From: DATBGS01 sp036557885
GTDB lineage: Bacteria; Chloroflexota; Ktedonobacteria; Ktedonobacterales; DATBGS01
Assembly (NCBI GenBank): GCA_036557885.1
Contig: DATBGS010000024.1
Span: 86,569-150,568 of the forward strand
Reading direction: 5' to 3'
DNA length: 64,000 nt
The notes below the pieces were generated by a model, which was not told the DNA's origin, did not search any database, and saw only the letters and a program-made list of their open reading frames with translations. This document shows positions 52,020 through 59,748 of this stretch, piece by piece (the first letter of the stretch is position 1; each line of letters begins with the position of its first letter). A program made the position numbers and the translations under genes.

Positions 52020-52675
52020 CGCGCTCCCCCCTTTCTACGCTGGCGTGGTGGTGCCCCTGGAACCTGCGGATGTGTCTGCTGCATTTCAGCCATCCGCAAC
52101 AGCCGGTGGAGGGTTTGCAGCCCCCGATGCTGAAGCGCCTTCACTGCGGATACATTCTTGCCAACAATCCGCGCCACTGTCTCGCTATCATAGCCCAGCA
52201 CCAGCTTGCCGATAATTACCTGGCGCTGCTCCTCGGTCAACTGGTTGATTGCCTCCGCCACTTTTCCCCACTCTTCGCGCACTTCCGCTGTCAGTTCCGG
52301 GTCGCCCGCCGGATCGCGCGCGGGCAGCGCCAGCAGCGCGTCCGTTTGCTCCCCTTCTTCATTGCTGATGGTTCCAGGCGCCAGGGCAGGCTCACTGGCC
52401 TGCGCGCGAAAATGATCGGCAATCCGAAAGCGAGCAATTTTTAAGAGCCAGGCAGAGAATCCCGCTTGATCAGTGGCACGCAGCTTAGTGATGGATTCCA
52501 GCATGCTCACAAACACTTCAGACGTGATGTCCTCAGCCAGCCGACGATCCGCAACCCGCGCCGCCACGTAGCCATAGACCAGTGGAAGAAACTGCTGATA
52601 CAACTCCCCCAGAGCTTCCGAATCAAGCTGTTTTGCTCGAACAAGCACAGGCTCAAACGGGTGTTTCAGCAACAT
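52016..52675 (-). CDS. ECF RNA polymerase sigma factor
   Basis: A 219-residue sigma-70 family factor. Region 2 runs from ALGELYQQFLPLVYGYVAAR through DRRLAEDITSEVFVSMLE to the WLLKIARFRIADHFR core-binding end (about 20-90). Region 4 is LTEEQRQVIIGKLVLGYDSETVARIVGKNVSAVKALQHRGLQTLHR split over 140-190. A C-terminal basic tail extends past it. It directs RNA polymerase to stress or envelope promoters once released from the membrane protein encoded immediately downstream. Confidence 0.92.
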   Translation of the reverse strand: MLLKHPFEPVLVRAKQLDSEALGELYQQFLPLVYGYVAARVADRRLAEDITSEVFVSMLESITKLRATDQAGFSAWLLKIARFRIADHFRAQASEPALAPGTISNEEGEQTDALLALPARDPAGDPELTAEVREEWGKVAEAINQLTEEQRQVIIGKLVLGYDSETVARIVGKNVSAVKALQHRGLQTLHRLLRMAEMQQTHPQVPGAPPRQRRKGGAR

Positions 52676-52715
52676 AGTCGTGGAAGTCGTCCTTCAGGAT
52701 ACGGGCACACGCTGC

Positions 52716-53552
52716 TCAACGGTGGATTTCGGGGGCTGCTGCTGGATTGCTGGCGCTGGCTTCTGGGTGAGCAATGGCGTCGTACTGCCCCCCACGCGCG
52801 TGCTGCCTGATCTTCAGGAGTTCTCTGGTCATGGCAAGCGAATCGCGCACCGGATGAATCTGGCTGCTCCTGGCTTCATGATACCAATCAATGGGCACTT
52901 CTTCAACGGCATAGCCGTGTAGTCGGGCAATCACCAGCCATTCGACATCGAAGGCCCAGCCATCAATGGTTTGAGCGCGGCACAGTTCCAGCGCCACCGA
53001 TCTCCTGAGCACCTTAAAACCGCATTGGGTATCCTTGATGCCCGAAAACAACAGCATTTGCACCAGCAGGTTGAAGAAGCGGCCCATCAGGTGCCGATAA
53101 AACGGCTCGTGGTAGCGGTGCGAGCCAGGCGCCTCCCTGGAGCCAATCGCAACATCGCAGCGGGAAAACACCTGCGCGTTAAAGCGGCTGAACTGCTCAA
53201 TGGGCATGGAGAGGTCAGCATCGGCAATCGCCACAAACTGGCCCCTGGCCGCCAGCACGCCCGCCCGGACCGCGCCGCCCTTGCCACGATGCGGCGCATC
53301 CACCAGGCGCAGCACGGGCCAGCGCTCCATCGCAGCCCGTACCAATTTCGCGGTTTGGTCTGTGCTGCCATCGTTGACGACCATCACCTCAATGGCAATG
53401 CGCTGCTGTTCCACAAAACGCTTTACACTGGCAAGGGTTTTAGGGAGGCGTTGTTCTTCATTAAATGCAGGCAGAATGAGAGATACTGTTGGCGTAACAG
53501 AAGCGTCATCGGTAGACATTGATTCCAACCAGGTCGCGTGCTGCTCTTGCAC
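52716..53552 (-). CDS. GT2 glycosyltransferase, polyprenyl-phosphate glucosyltransferase-like
   Basis: A 278-residue GT-A enzyme. VSLILPAFNEEQRLPKTL (about 23-40) opens the nucleotide-sugar fold, VVNDGSTDQTA follows, ADADLSMPIEQF carries the DxD-type metal site, and GIKDTQCGFKVLRRSVA is characteristic of dolichyl-phosphate beta-glucosyltransferase relatives. It should load a sugar onto a lipid carrier for export. GTG 53552 is used; ATG 53519 is an alternative. No membrane tail is present. The GtrII-like gene upstream supplies the likely next step. Confidence 0.85.
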   Translation of the reverse strand: MQEQHATWLESMSTDDASVTPTVSLILPAFNEEQRLPKTLASVKRFVEQQRIAIEVMVVNDGSTDQTAKLVRAAMERWPVLRLVDAPHRGKGGAVRAGVLAARGQFVAIADADLSMPIEQFSRFNAQVFSRCDVAIGSREAPGSHRYHEPFYRHLMGRFFNLLVQMLLFSGIKDTQCGFKVLRRSVALELCRAQTIDGWAFDVEWLVIARLHGYAVEEVPIDWYHEARSSQIHPVRDSLAMTRELLKIRQHARGGQYDAIAHPEASASNPAAAPEIHR

Positions 53553-53600
53553 CGCCGTCTTCCCCTTTATTCTTCTCCATTGGCGAGGGCTGCCACACCA

Positions 53601-55190
53601 TCAGGTCTGATACGAACTGAGCATACGCATATCTATCACGAGGCTGCCAGAAGGCGGGGCGTATGGCCCACCTGGAGGAGCAAGAATGACTGGAATAGTG
53701 GCCTTAGCCGGGTTTATTTGCCGCAAAATCAGGTAGACCATCGCTGGCGGTCCCCAGGGCTGGCAGGTTGAAGGCAGGCCAAATTCATCATAACGGATCA
53801 GCGGTGACACCCCCTGGCTGCAATCAGGAGAGATGAAATAAATGCTGGTGGCTGTTGCCAGGGCTGGTGAGCGCAGTTGATTGACCAGGATGCCATACTC
53901 CTGCGCCTCTGGCAGCACAATATAGCGTGTCACATTGTTCGCTGCCCCGATGCTGCCAACCAGTGCCGCCATGATAAGCAGCGCGGTTGCCACTGTGCCT
54001 TTCTGAAGACTCAGCGAATGAAAGCAGCCCAGCACTGCACAGGCCACATAGATCACCAGCAGAGAGGTCATGGCTACTTCGGTACGATACCAGCCCCATT
54101 CCTGCTGAAAGACCAGGCTGGGAAGATACGCCAGAGGCAACAACACCAGGGCGATGACAAACTTGCCAGAACGCTCGGCCCATTCCCCTTTCAAAAAGAA
54201 GAATAACCCTACAAAAGCAAAGACCCCAACCAGAGCGGCAATCCGAACCCTTGGCTCCAGATACCATAAGTTGAGTGCATCTACCAGCGGGGTTCGCAAG
54301 AACCAGTGTATCCGCTCAAGCGGGTCTGTTGCAAGCTGGCTGGCGCGGGTATCGCCTCCCGCAAGATTGGGATAAAGCACTCCGGGTAAGAGCTTAATTG
54401 CCAAAATATCCATTGCCAGCGCTGGCACCAGCGCCAGTCCATAGATCACGAAACGGACGAGGAGGCTTTTCAAGGAGGACCGACGGCACAAGAGAAATAT
54501 CCCCGCAAACACCCAATACACCATCGCTGCGGGTTGGTACGTCATCATGGCTATGGAGAGCAGCCCCACAGAAGCCAGAGCAAACAGCGCCCCTCGCTTT
54601 GAGAATCCTCGATCAATGGCGCGATCAAGAGAGAAGAACGCCACCCCGGACAGGGCAGAAACCAGCGGGTAAAAGGCGCAAATCGGCAGCGCCACATCCA
54701 ATTCGTAGCCAGGCAGGGTGCAAATCAGCACAGGAATCAGCAAGGCGTAGCGCTGCTGAATCCCCACCATGCGCAGCGCCTGGTAGAAAGCCCAGGCCAG
54801 GACGCCCAGTCCCACCACCGCGAGAACCTTCGCATAGCGCAAGTCATTCACACCGCCCATTGCCGAAAAGAGCATATGGGTTAAGAAGGCCAGAATAGGC
54901 CGCCCGCCAGTTATCACCCAATAATCATTGGCCTGCAATTGGCCTTGCAGCGCAACAGAGAGCCTGTCATAAGAGTCTGCGGCGGCATATGGGACAAGCA
55001 CCGTTGATGCATAAATAACGGCAAAAACGCCGATATACAGCGGGAGAAACAGCAACTCTCTTTTTGGGGAAGGCCGTGAATCTTTCGCAGTTCTGGCTCC
55101 ATTGCTTCCATAATTTTTGAGCGAGTGCATAGCTTTGTCAGCATCAGAGAGATCCCACTGGACCACTTCAGTTGTGCTGATGTCTTTCAT
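53601..55190 (-). CDS. Membrane glucosyltransferase-like protein (GtrII-type)
   Basis: A 529-residue protein with about eleven helices. The first outer loop ADSYDRLSVALQGQLQANDYWVITGGRP has the acid-plus-Arg pattern of Glucos_trans_II (PF14264) enzymes that move a sugar from undecaprenyl phosphate to surface glycans. The C-terminal outer domain (about 440-529) has SPDCSQG and STCQPWGPP cysteines. ATG 55190 follows GAAAGGA. With the GT2 protein it makes a donor-synthase and transferase pair; a GtrA-like flippase is not next to them. Confidence 0.75.
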   Translation of the reverse strand: MKDISTTEVVQWDLSDADKAMHSLKNYGSNGARTAKDSRPSPKRELLFLPLYIGVFAVIYASTVLVPYAAADSYDRLSVALQGQLQANDYWVITGGRPILAFLTHMLFSAMGGVNDLRYAKVLAVVGLGVLAWAFYQALRMVGIQQRYALLIPVLICTLPGYELDVALPICAFYPLVSALSGVAFFSLDRAIDRGFSKRGALFALASVGLLSIAMMTYQPAAMVYWVFAGIFLLCRRSSLKSLLVRFVIYGLALVPALAMDILAIKLLPGVLYPNLAGGDTRASQLATDPLERIHWFLRTPLVDALNLWYLEPRVRIAALVGVFAFVGLFFFLKGEWAERSGKFVIALVLLPLAYLPSLVFQQEWGWYRTEVAMTSLLVIYVACAVLGCFHSLSLQKGTVATALLIMAALVGSIGAANNVTRYIVLPEAQEYGILVNQLRSPALATATSIYFISPDCSQGVSPLIRYDEFGLPSTCQPWGPPAMVYLILRQINPAKATIPVILAPPGGPYAPPSGSLVIDMRMLSSYQT

Positions 55191-55381
55191 AGAAAATCCT
55201 TTCACAAAGCCAGGGTTCGCCATTCTGATAGAGGCATCCTAGCTTGTGCAGAGAGATCACCAAAAGCACCTCCATCGCTAACTATAACGGGAAGAAGAGA
55301 AAGCCTGTAACGTTGCCTGGAAGACCAGATCATGCTTGAATAGAAAAGGGATGTCCATTGGGCTTGAGTTTCTCTGCATGT

Positions 55382-55387
55382 TATACT
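55382..55387 (+). promoter_or_regulatory. -10 box for the acyl-CoA dehydrogenase gene
   Basis: TATACT 47 bases before the ATG. TTGGGC at 55358-55363 is a weak -35 at an 18-base spacing. Confidence 0.35.
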
Positions 55388-55433
55388 CCAAAGAGAGAAA
55401 TCGTTGGCATTCAGCACAGAAGCGAGGATTGCC

Positions 55434-57287
55434 ATGACCACTTCCAGCACTCCCACACCGGCAGAGACGCCGGTGCTACACGCGGCCCCTACCGAGCCAC
55501 CCATGCCCGATACACGCGGCATCAACTATTACGAGGCGGATAAGCATCTCATCTTTCTGCTACACCGACTGATGAAACCGGAGGATTTTGCCCGCGCCGA
55601 GCCACACCTGCGCGCATTGGGGAAGCTGGCGAGCGAGCATCTGGACGCGCTTTCGGCCATTGCCAACAAGAACGGCCCGCAGTTGGTGCAGTATAACCAG
55701 CGCGGCGAGCGCGTGGACGAGATTGTTTTTCATCCGGCCTATCACGAACTCTGCCGCGTCTACTATGAGCAGTTTGGCATCGCCGCCCTATCCTACCGCG
55801 ATGGCGTGCTGGGCTGGCCGGGGCGCGCGCCACACCTCCTCAAGTTTGCGCTGGGCTACGTGGGCGACCAGGCCGAAAGCGGCGTCTTCTGCCCACTCTC
55901 CATGACCGATACGCTCTCTCGCGTGCTCATCATGTACGCCCCGCCCGATGTGCGCGAGCGCTACCTGCCGCGCCTGACGGCCACGCGCTACGAAGATCTC
56001 TTCCAGGGCGCCGAGTTCCTGACGGAGAAGCATGGCGGCTCCGATGTAGGCGGCGCCACGCGCACCACCGCGACTGAGATGCCCGATGGCTGGCGAATCA
56101 CTGGCGACAAGTGGTTTTGCAGCAACGCCTGCGCCGATGTCATCCTGACACTGGCTCGGCCAGAAGGCGCCCCGGCTGGCACAAAGGGGCTGGCGCTCTT
56201 CCTGGTGCCGCGCCTCCTGCCCGATGGCACGCGCAACAGCTACACCATCAACCGGCTGAAAGACAAACTGGGCACGCGCTCGATGGCCTCTGGCGAAGTC
56301 ACCTTCAGCAACACCTTTGCCCATTTGATCAGCGGCCCCGGCAAGGGCTTTCTCCACATGACTGAGATGCTCAACCTGACCCGCGTCTGGACGGGCCTGG
56401 GGTCGTCTGCCCTGATGCGTCGCTCGCTTCTGGAGGCCGAGACGCACGCGCGCGGACGGCTGGCCTGGGGGCAATCTTTGGACAGCTTCCCGCTGATGCG
56501 CCAGATGCTGCTTGACCTGACGCTGGAGAGCGAAAGCTGCACCGCGCTGCAATTCTTTGCAGTGGAAACGCTCCAGCGCACCGACGACGGCGAGCCGGGC
56601 GCGCATACCCTGCTGCGCATCCTGACGCCGCTGGTGAAGTATTACAACTCCAAACGCTCGCAGTGGGTGGCGCAGGAGGCAATGGAGGTGCGCGGCGGCA
56701 ACGGCTATATCGAGGACTGGCCCAACGCCCGCATTGTACGCGACGCCGATGTGAACGCCATCTGGGAAGGCTCCTCGAATATCGTCGCGCTGGATGTCGC
56801 CCGCGCCATGACCCGCGAAGACGCAGGCACCACGCTCTTTGGCACGCTGCACCAGAAGCTGGCCGCCCTACTTGTACCCCCGGCGTCCCTGCCGGGCCGT
56901 CCCCAAACGCATGCCGTGCCTGGCCTGGTTGCGCGTGCCGCCGCGCTCACTCAACGCGCCCTGGACCGGCTCATCAAGCGCTTTGCTCAGCTTGCCGCGC
57001 TGGATGCCAACGCGCAGCAATTGCCCCTTCGTGGGCTGGTAGACCGGCTGGCGCAGCTTACGTGCATCACACTTTTGCTGGAAGAGGCCGAAGACCAGAT
57101 TGCCCAGGACGGCAGCTATCGTCAGTTGTTCCTGGCCGCGCGTTTCCTGCGTCGCGCCATCTATCCCAACCCGGACGGTCCCGGCTTCGACAACGACGCT
57201 GGAGCCTTCGCGCACTTCCGCGCCATCATGGACTGGGAGACGGTCCCCGCAAGCGCCGCAGAAGAAGTGTTGAATCAGTGTGAATAG
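55434..57287 (+). CDS. Acyl-CoA dehydrogenase family protein, AidB-like branch, with two REP-encoded segments
   Basis: A 617-residue flavoprotein. CPLSMTDTLSRVL and EFLTEKHGGSDVGGATRTTA are the FAD and substrate contact blocks, GDKWFCSNACADV the beta domain, and EVRGGNGYIEDWPNARIVRD with NAIWEGSSNIVALD the C-terminal FAD and catalytic region, as in isovaleryl-CoA dehydrogenase and E. coli AidB. FAD-linked alpha-beta oxidation of acyl-CoA is expected; some AidB members bind DNA instead. ATG 55434 follows GCGAGG. REP copies are translated near residues 8-16 and 480-488; the second lies just beyond the core in the extra helical tail. Confidence 0.85.
   Translation: MTTSSTPTPAETPVLHAAPTEPPMPDTRGINYYEADKHLIFLLHRLMKPEDFARAEPHLRALGKLASEHLDALSAIANKNGPQLVQYNQRGERVDEIVFHPAYHELCRVYYEQFGIAALSYRDGVLGWPGRAPHLLKFALGYVGDQAESGVFCPLSMTDTLSRVLIMYAPPDVRERYLPRLTATRYEDLFQGAEFLTEKHGGSDVGGATRTTATEMPDGWRITGDKWFCSNACADVILTLARPEGAPAGTKGLALFLVPRLLPDGTRNSYTINRLKDKLGTRSMASGEVTFSNTFAHLISGPGKGFLHMTEMLNLTRVWTGLGSSALMRRSLLEAETHARGRLAWGQSLDSFPLMRQMLLDLTLESESCTALQFFAVETLQRTDDGEPGAHTLLRILTPLVKYYNSKRSQWVAQEAMEVRGGNGYIEDWPNARIVRDADVNAIWEGSSNIVALDVARAMTREDAGTTLFGTLHQKLAALLVPPASLPGRPQTHAVPGLVARAAALTQRALDRLIKRFAQLAALDANAQQLPLRGLVDRLAQLTCITLLLEEAEDQIAQDGSYRQLFLAARFLRRAIYPNPDGPGFDNDAGAFAHFRAIMDWETVPASAAEEVLNQCE
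55456..55480 (-). repeat. REP-like hairpin at the 5' end of the acyl-CoA dehydrogenase gene
   Basis: TGTAGCACCGGCGTCTCTGC followed by CGGTG on the minus strand, starting 22 bases after the ATG. Its hairpin would form in the early mRNA. Confidence 0.8.
56871..56896 (+). repeat. REP-like hairpin near the 3' part of the acyl-CoA dehydrogenase gene
   Basis: CTTGTACCCCCGGCGTCCCT followed by GCCGGG; GTAG is mutated to GTAC. Translated as LVPPASLPGRP. Confidence 0.8.
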
Positions 57288-57302
57288 CTAGAGGAGTATG
57301 TA

Positions 57303-57878
57303 GTGCAACCATCCTCATCAAATCGGCTGGCGATAGGCGGAGCCTACGCCGCCGCCATTCTGTTTGCTATTCGCTTTGTCTTCTTTATTCCTGCGCTCGC
57401 CAAATTGCCCATCGCGCCGCAAGATGGCACGCTGCCCGGCGCCATTTTAGCCATTGCCGAACATATGGTGCTCTTTCCGGTGGTGGCGGCTCTGCCTGCA
57501 CCGCAGTGGGCCAAGGCCGCCGGATATGGCTGGCTGGTGACGGATATGTCCACCGACATCATGGCCCTAAACGGCGTCCCCAACACGATCTTTCTGTCGC
57601 TGCGCTATGGTGGACACATCTCCGCCGCCTTGTGGATGATCTCGGCTTCCTGGTTTGCAAGAGGCGCGACGCGCATTGTTGGCTGGCTGACCGCGCTGGA
57701 CCTGGGCAGCTACTCTTTCCTGGCGGCGTATGGCGTGAATTTCGTGGCGCTGATTCCTTCTGGCATCCTGCTCCCGCTATGGTGCGCGATGGTGGGGCGC
57801 CACCTCTCGCGGGCAGGCCAGGCTAGCCAGATGCCTGCGCAGACCGAGAAGCACCTTTCGTCAACGCCATCTGTTTAG
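57303..57878 (+). CDS. Small polytopic membrane protein, unknown
   Basis: A 191-residue protein with about five hydrophobic helices. Starts at GTG 57303, six bases after GAGGAG, and 15 bases past the acyl-CoA dehydrogenase stop, so it should be cotranscribed. No domain recognised; ARFVFF-type membrane proteins of this size are often annotated only as hypothetical. Its stop overlaps the stop of the DedA gene on the other strand. Confidence 0.6.
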   Translation: MQPSSSNRLAIGGAYAAAILFAIRFVFFIPALAKLPIAPQDGTLPGAILAIAEHMVLFPVVAALPAPQWAKAAGYGWLVTDMSTDIMALNGVPNTIFLSLRYGGHISAALWMISASWFARGATRIVGWLTALDLGSYSFLAAYGVNFVALIPSGILLPLWCAMVGRHLSRAGQASQMPAQTEKHLSSTPSV

Positions 57879-58615
57879 CTTGCGACCACCGAAGCAGGCT
57901 TGATGCGCTGGATGGCCGCCACCGCCAGGCACGCGGGACACGCCGCCTCTGTCCAGTTATGCACGCTCTCCAACATTCCAGCCTCTCCAGCCGCCGCGCC
58001 AGCCTTGCGCCGGGCGCGCAGCAGCAGCCAGACCACCAACCCAAGCAGCGCCAGGCCAATCAGCAGCGGCAGAATGGGCAGGTGCAGGGTGCTGAACAAC
58101 GTGATGGCCGAAGGGCCAACCAGATAGCCCAGCGCCAGATGCCAGCCATAGAAGAGGCTGCTGCCTGCAAACATGGCAGGCGCAAAGACACGATAGGCAA
58201 AGCCCGCCAGGCCCGCCGAGGGGATGATGCCCGCGCGGGCGCCGGGGATATTCAAGCCCAGCACAATTGCCAGCGTGCCGCGCTTTTGCAAGAACGCCCC
58301 GGCCTGCTCCAGCCTGGCCTGGCTCAGCCCGATGCGCCCTCCCACGCGGTACACAAACTGGCGGCCCACGCTGCGCGCCAGCAAAAACTGGATGGACCCG
58401 CCAATGAGCAGCGCTGCCTCTACCGCCAGAATCAGCGGCAGCAGCGGGACAACGCCAGTGGCAGCCTGCGCGCCCGCCGTAATCAAGATCAGATCAGAGG
58501 GCACCGGCAGCGGCACGCCCGATTCTTTCAGCGCCAGCACCAGAAAGATTGCCAGCACGCCATACGCTGCCAGAAATTGCCCCAGTCCCGCTGCAAGGTC
58601 GGCCAGGATGTTCAT
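57875..58615 (-). CDS. DedA family membrane protein
   Basis: A 246-residue protein. The N-terminal part ESGVPLPVPSDLILITAG and the later GLNIPGARAGIIPSAGLAG with its Pro-Gly-Ala-Arg block are the DedA (SNARE-associated) signatures, with the conserved Arg of the second re-entrant loop. DedA proteins are flippases of undecaprenyl phosphate or phospholipids. The C-terminus has an unusual cytoplasmic tail with CPAC. ATG 58615 follows GGAGGCA. Confidence 0.9.
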   Translation of the reverse strand: MNILADLAAGLGQFLAAYGVLAIFLVLALKESGVPLPVPSDLILITAGAQAATGVVPLLPLILAVEAALLIGGSIQFLLARSVGRQFVYRVGGRIGLSQARLEQAGAFLQKRGTLAIVLGLNIPGARAGIIPSAGLAGFAYRVFAPAMFAGSSLFYGWHLALGYLVGPSAITLFSTLHLPILPLLIGLALLGLVVWLLLRARRKAGAAAGEAGMLESVHNWTEAACPACLAVAAIQRIKPASVVAS

Positions 58616-58636
58616 ACGCGCTGCCTCCAATTATTT

Positions 58637-58680
58637 GTAGCCCAGGCCTCCGCCTGCCCTTTGTCTTAGGGTGCCGGGCA
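58637..58680 (+). repeat. Long-form REP-like element
   Basis: GTAGCCCAGGCCTCCGCCTG..TGTCTTAGGGTGCCGGGC. Almost the same as the long copy at 41225-41268 and similar to the one at 33019-33063. Confidence 0.75.
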
Positions 58681-58695
58681 CCTCCGGCCTAATTC

Positions 58696-59427
58696 CTATT
58701 CTGCCTTGCGCCAGAGGAGAATACCCAGCCACAGCCAGAAGATCGGGCCGCCAACCGCGCCAGCAATCACCCCGGCGTAGGTTGTCAGCGCGTTCAGCCC
58801 CAGCAGCGAGACGACAAAGCCAAAGAACAGATCGGCCACCGCCACAAAACCCAGAAGCGCCAGCAATTTTGGCGCGGTGGTCTTCAGCAGCAGCAGAGAG
58901 ATGAGCAAAAACCAGAAGCCTGTCAGCCCAAACGTCATGATGCCAAAGGGATTGGTTGGAGGCTGCGCCTGAAAGACGCCAATGGCGGTAGCGAAGGCAT
59001 CGGTATTCCCCGCTGCCAGGAATTGATAGTTGGCAACCTGATACAGCGCATTGGCAATCGTGCCCACCGCCGCAACCGCGCCCACCAGCGTTGCAAAGAA
59101 CGCCCAGGCTTCGCCAGCCGCGCGCACGCGATAGTACAGGCCAACAATCCCAATCAGCGCCCAGACCGCAATCAGCGCGTAGAGGCCGTAAAAGAGTTCG
59201 GTGCCAGTAGGGTCTTTCACCAGCGAGGCCAGAAACGCCGTCTTATCCCCGATGGGAAGCTGCTGGTCTTTGGGCACCAGCACATAAAAGACGATAACAG
59301 ATGACCAGGAAGTAAGAGCGAGAAGGAGTCCGGCCAGCCCGCCAAAACGGACAAACGATTGATCGCTAATCTTTTGAGGCGCGGTGGTCGCACCCTGTTT
59401 TGTGCTGGTTTCAGTGTGTCCACTCAT
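58696..59427 (-). CDS. Polytopic membrane protein, unknown
   Basis: A 243-residue protein with six to seven helices. The N-terminal 25 residues are hydrophilic (SGHTETSTKQG). The helices resemble, in order and spacing, DUF4386-like proteins of unknown role, but I cannot confirm the family. ATG 59427 was chosen because GGGGAAA lies upstream; an upstream ATG at 59520 adds a poor sequence. Confidence 0.55.
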   Translation of the reverse strand: MSGHTETSTKQGATTAPQKISDQSFVRFGGLAGLLLALTSWSSVIVFYVLVPKDQQLPIGDKTAFLASLVKDPTGTELFYGLYALIAVWALIGIVGLYYRVRAAGEAWAFFATLVGAVAAVGTIANALYQVANYQFLAAGNTDAFATAIGVFQAQPPTNPFGIMTFGLTGFWFLLISLLLLKTTAPKLLALLGFVAVADLFFGFVVSLLGLNALTTYAGVIAGAVGGPIFWLWLGILLWRKAE

Positions 59428-59748
59428 GCGTAGGTTTCCCCTTTGTGATATGATTACCCAGACACGTTGGAGGCTTGGTATGACCCGTTTGAGGGTATTG
59501 AAATTTCCGGCGTGACGCATCCAGCGTGATGATAGTAAGCGCTCGGCTGCTCCCAGCAGCTTGAGCTACCTGGCCCCCAAATCCAGGGGCAGCCGTTGCG
59601 CTCACAGTCATAGTGTGCCCGAAAGGGGTGCCGCTCTCCAGCCCAGAAAGTGCTCATTTTTTATTCATTTTTCGCGGCGCACAAAACAAGTGCGATAGCT
59701 GACTGAAACGTCAGCCTATCGCACGAACAAAAAACGAACGATCAGCGG
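59428..59748. other. 321-base intergenic stretch
   Basis: Holds the terminator described at 59690-59724 and otherwise no convincing gene, repeat or RNA. It includes the upstream region of the 58696-59427 gene. Confidence 0.6.
59690..59724 (-). terminator. Terminator of the double-SDR gene
   Basis: A 14-bp stem with a single bulge (GTGCGATAG...CTATCGCAC), loop of six, followed on the minus strand by TTGTTTTGTG. It starts 25 bases past the stop. Confidence 0.75.
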
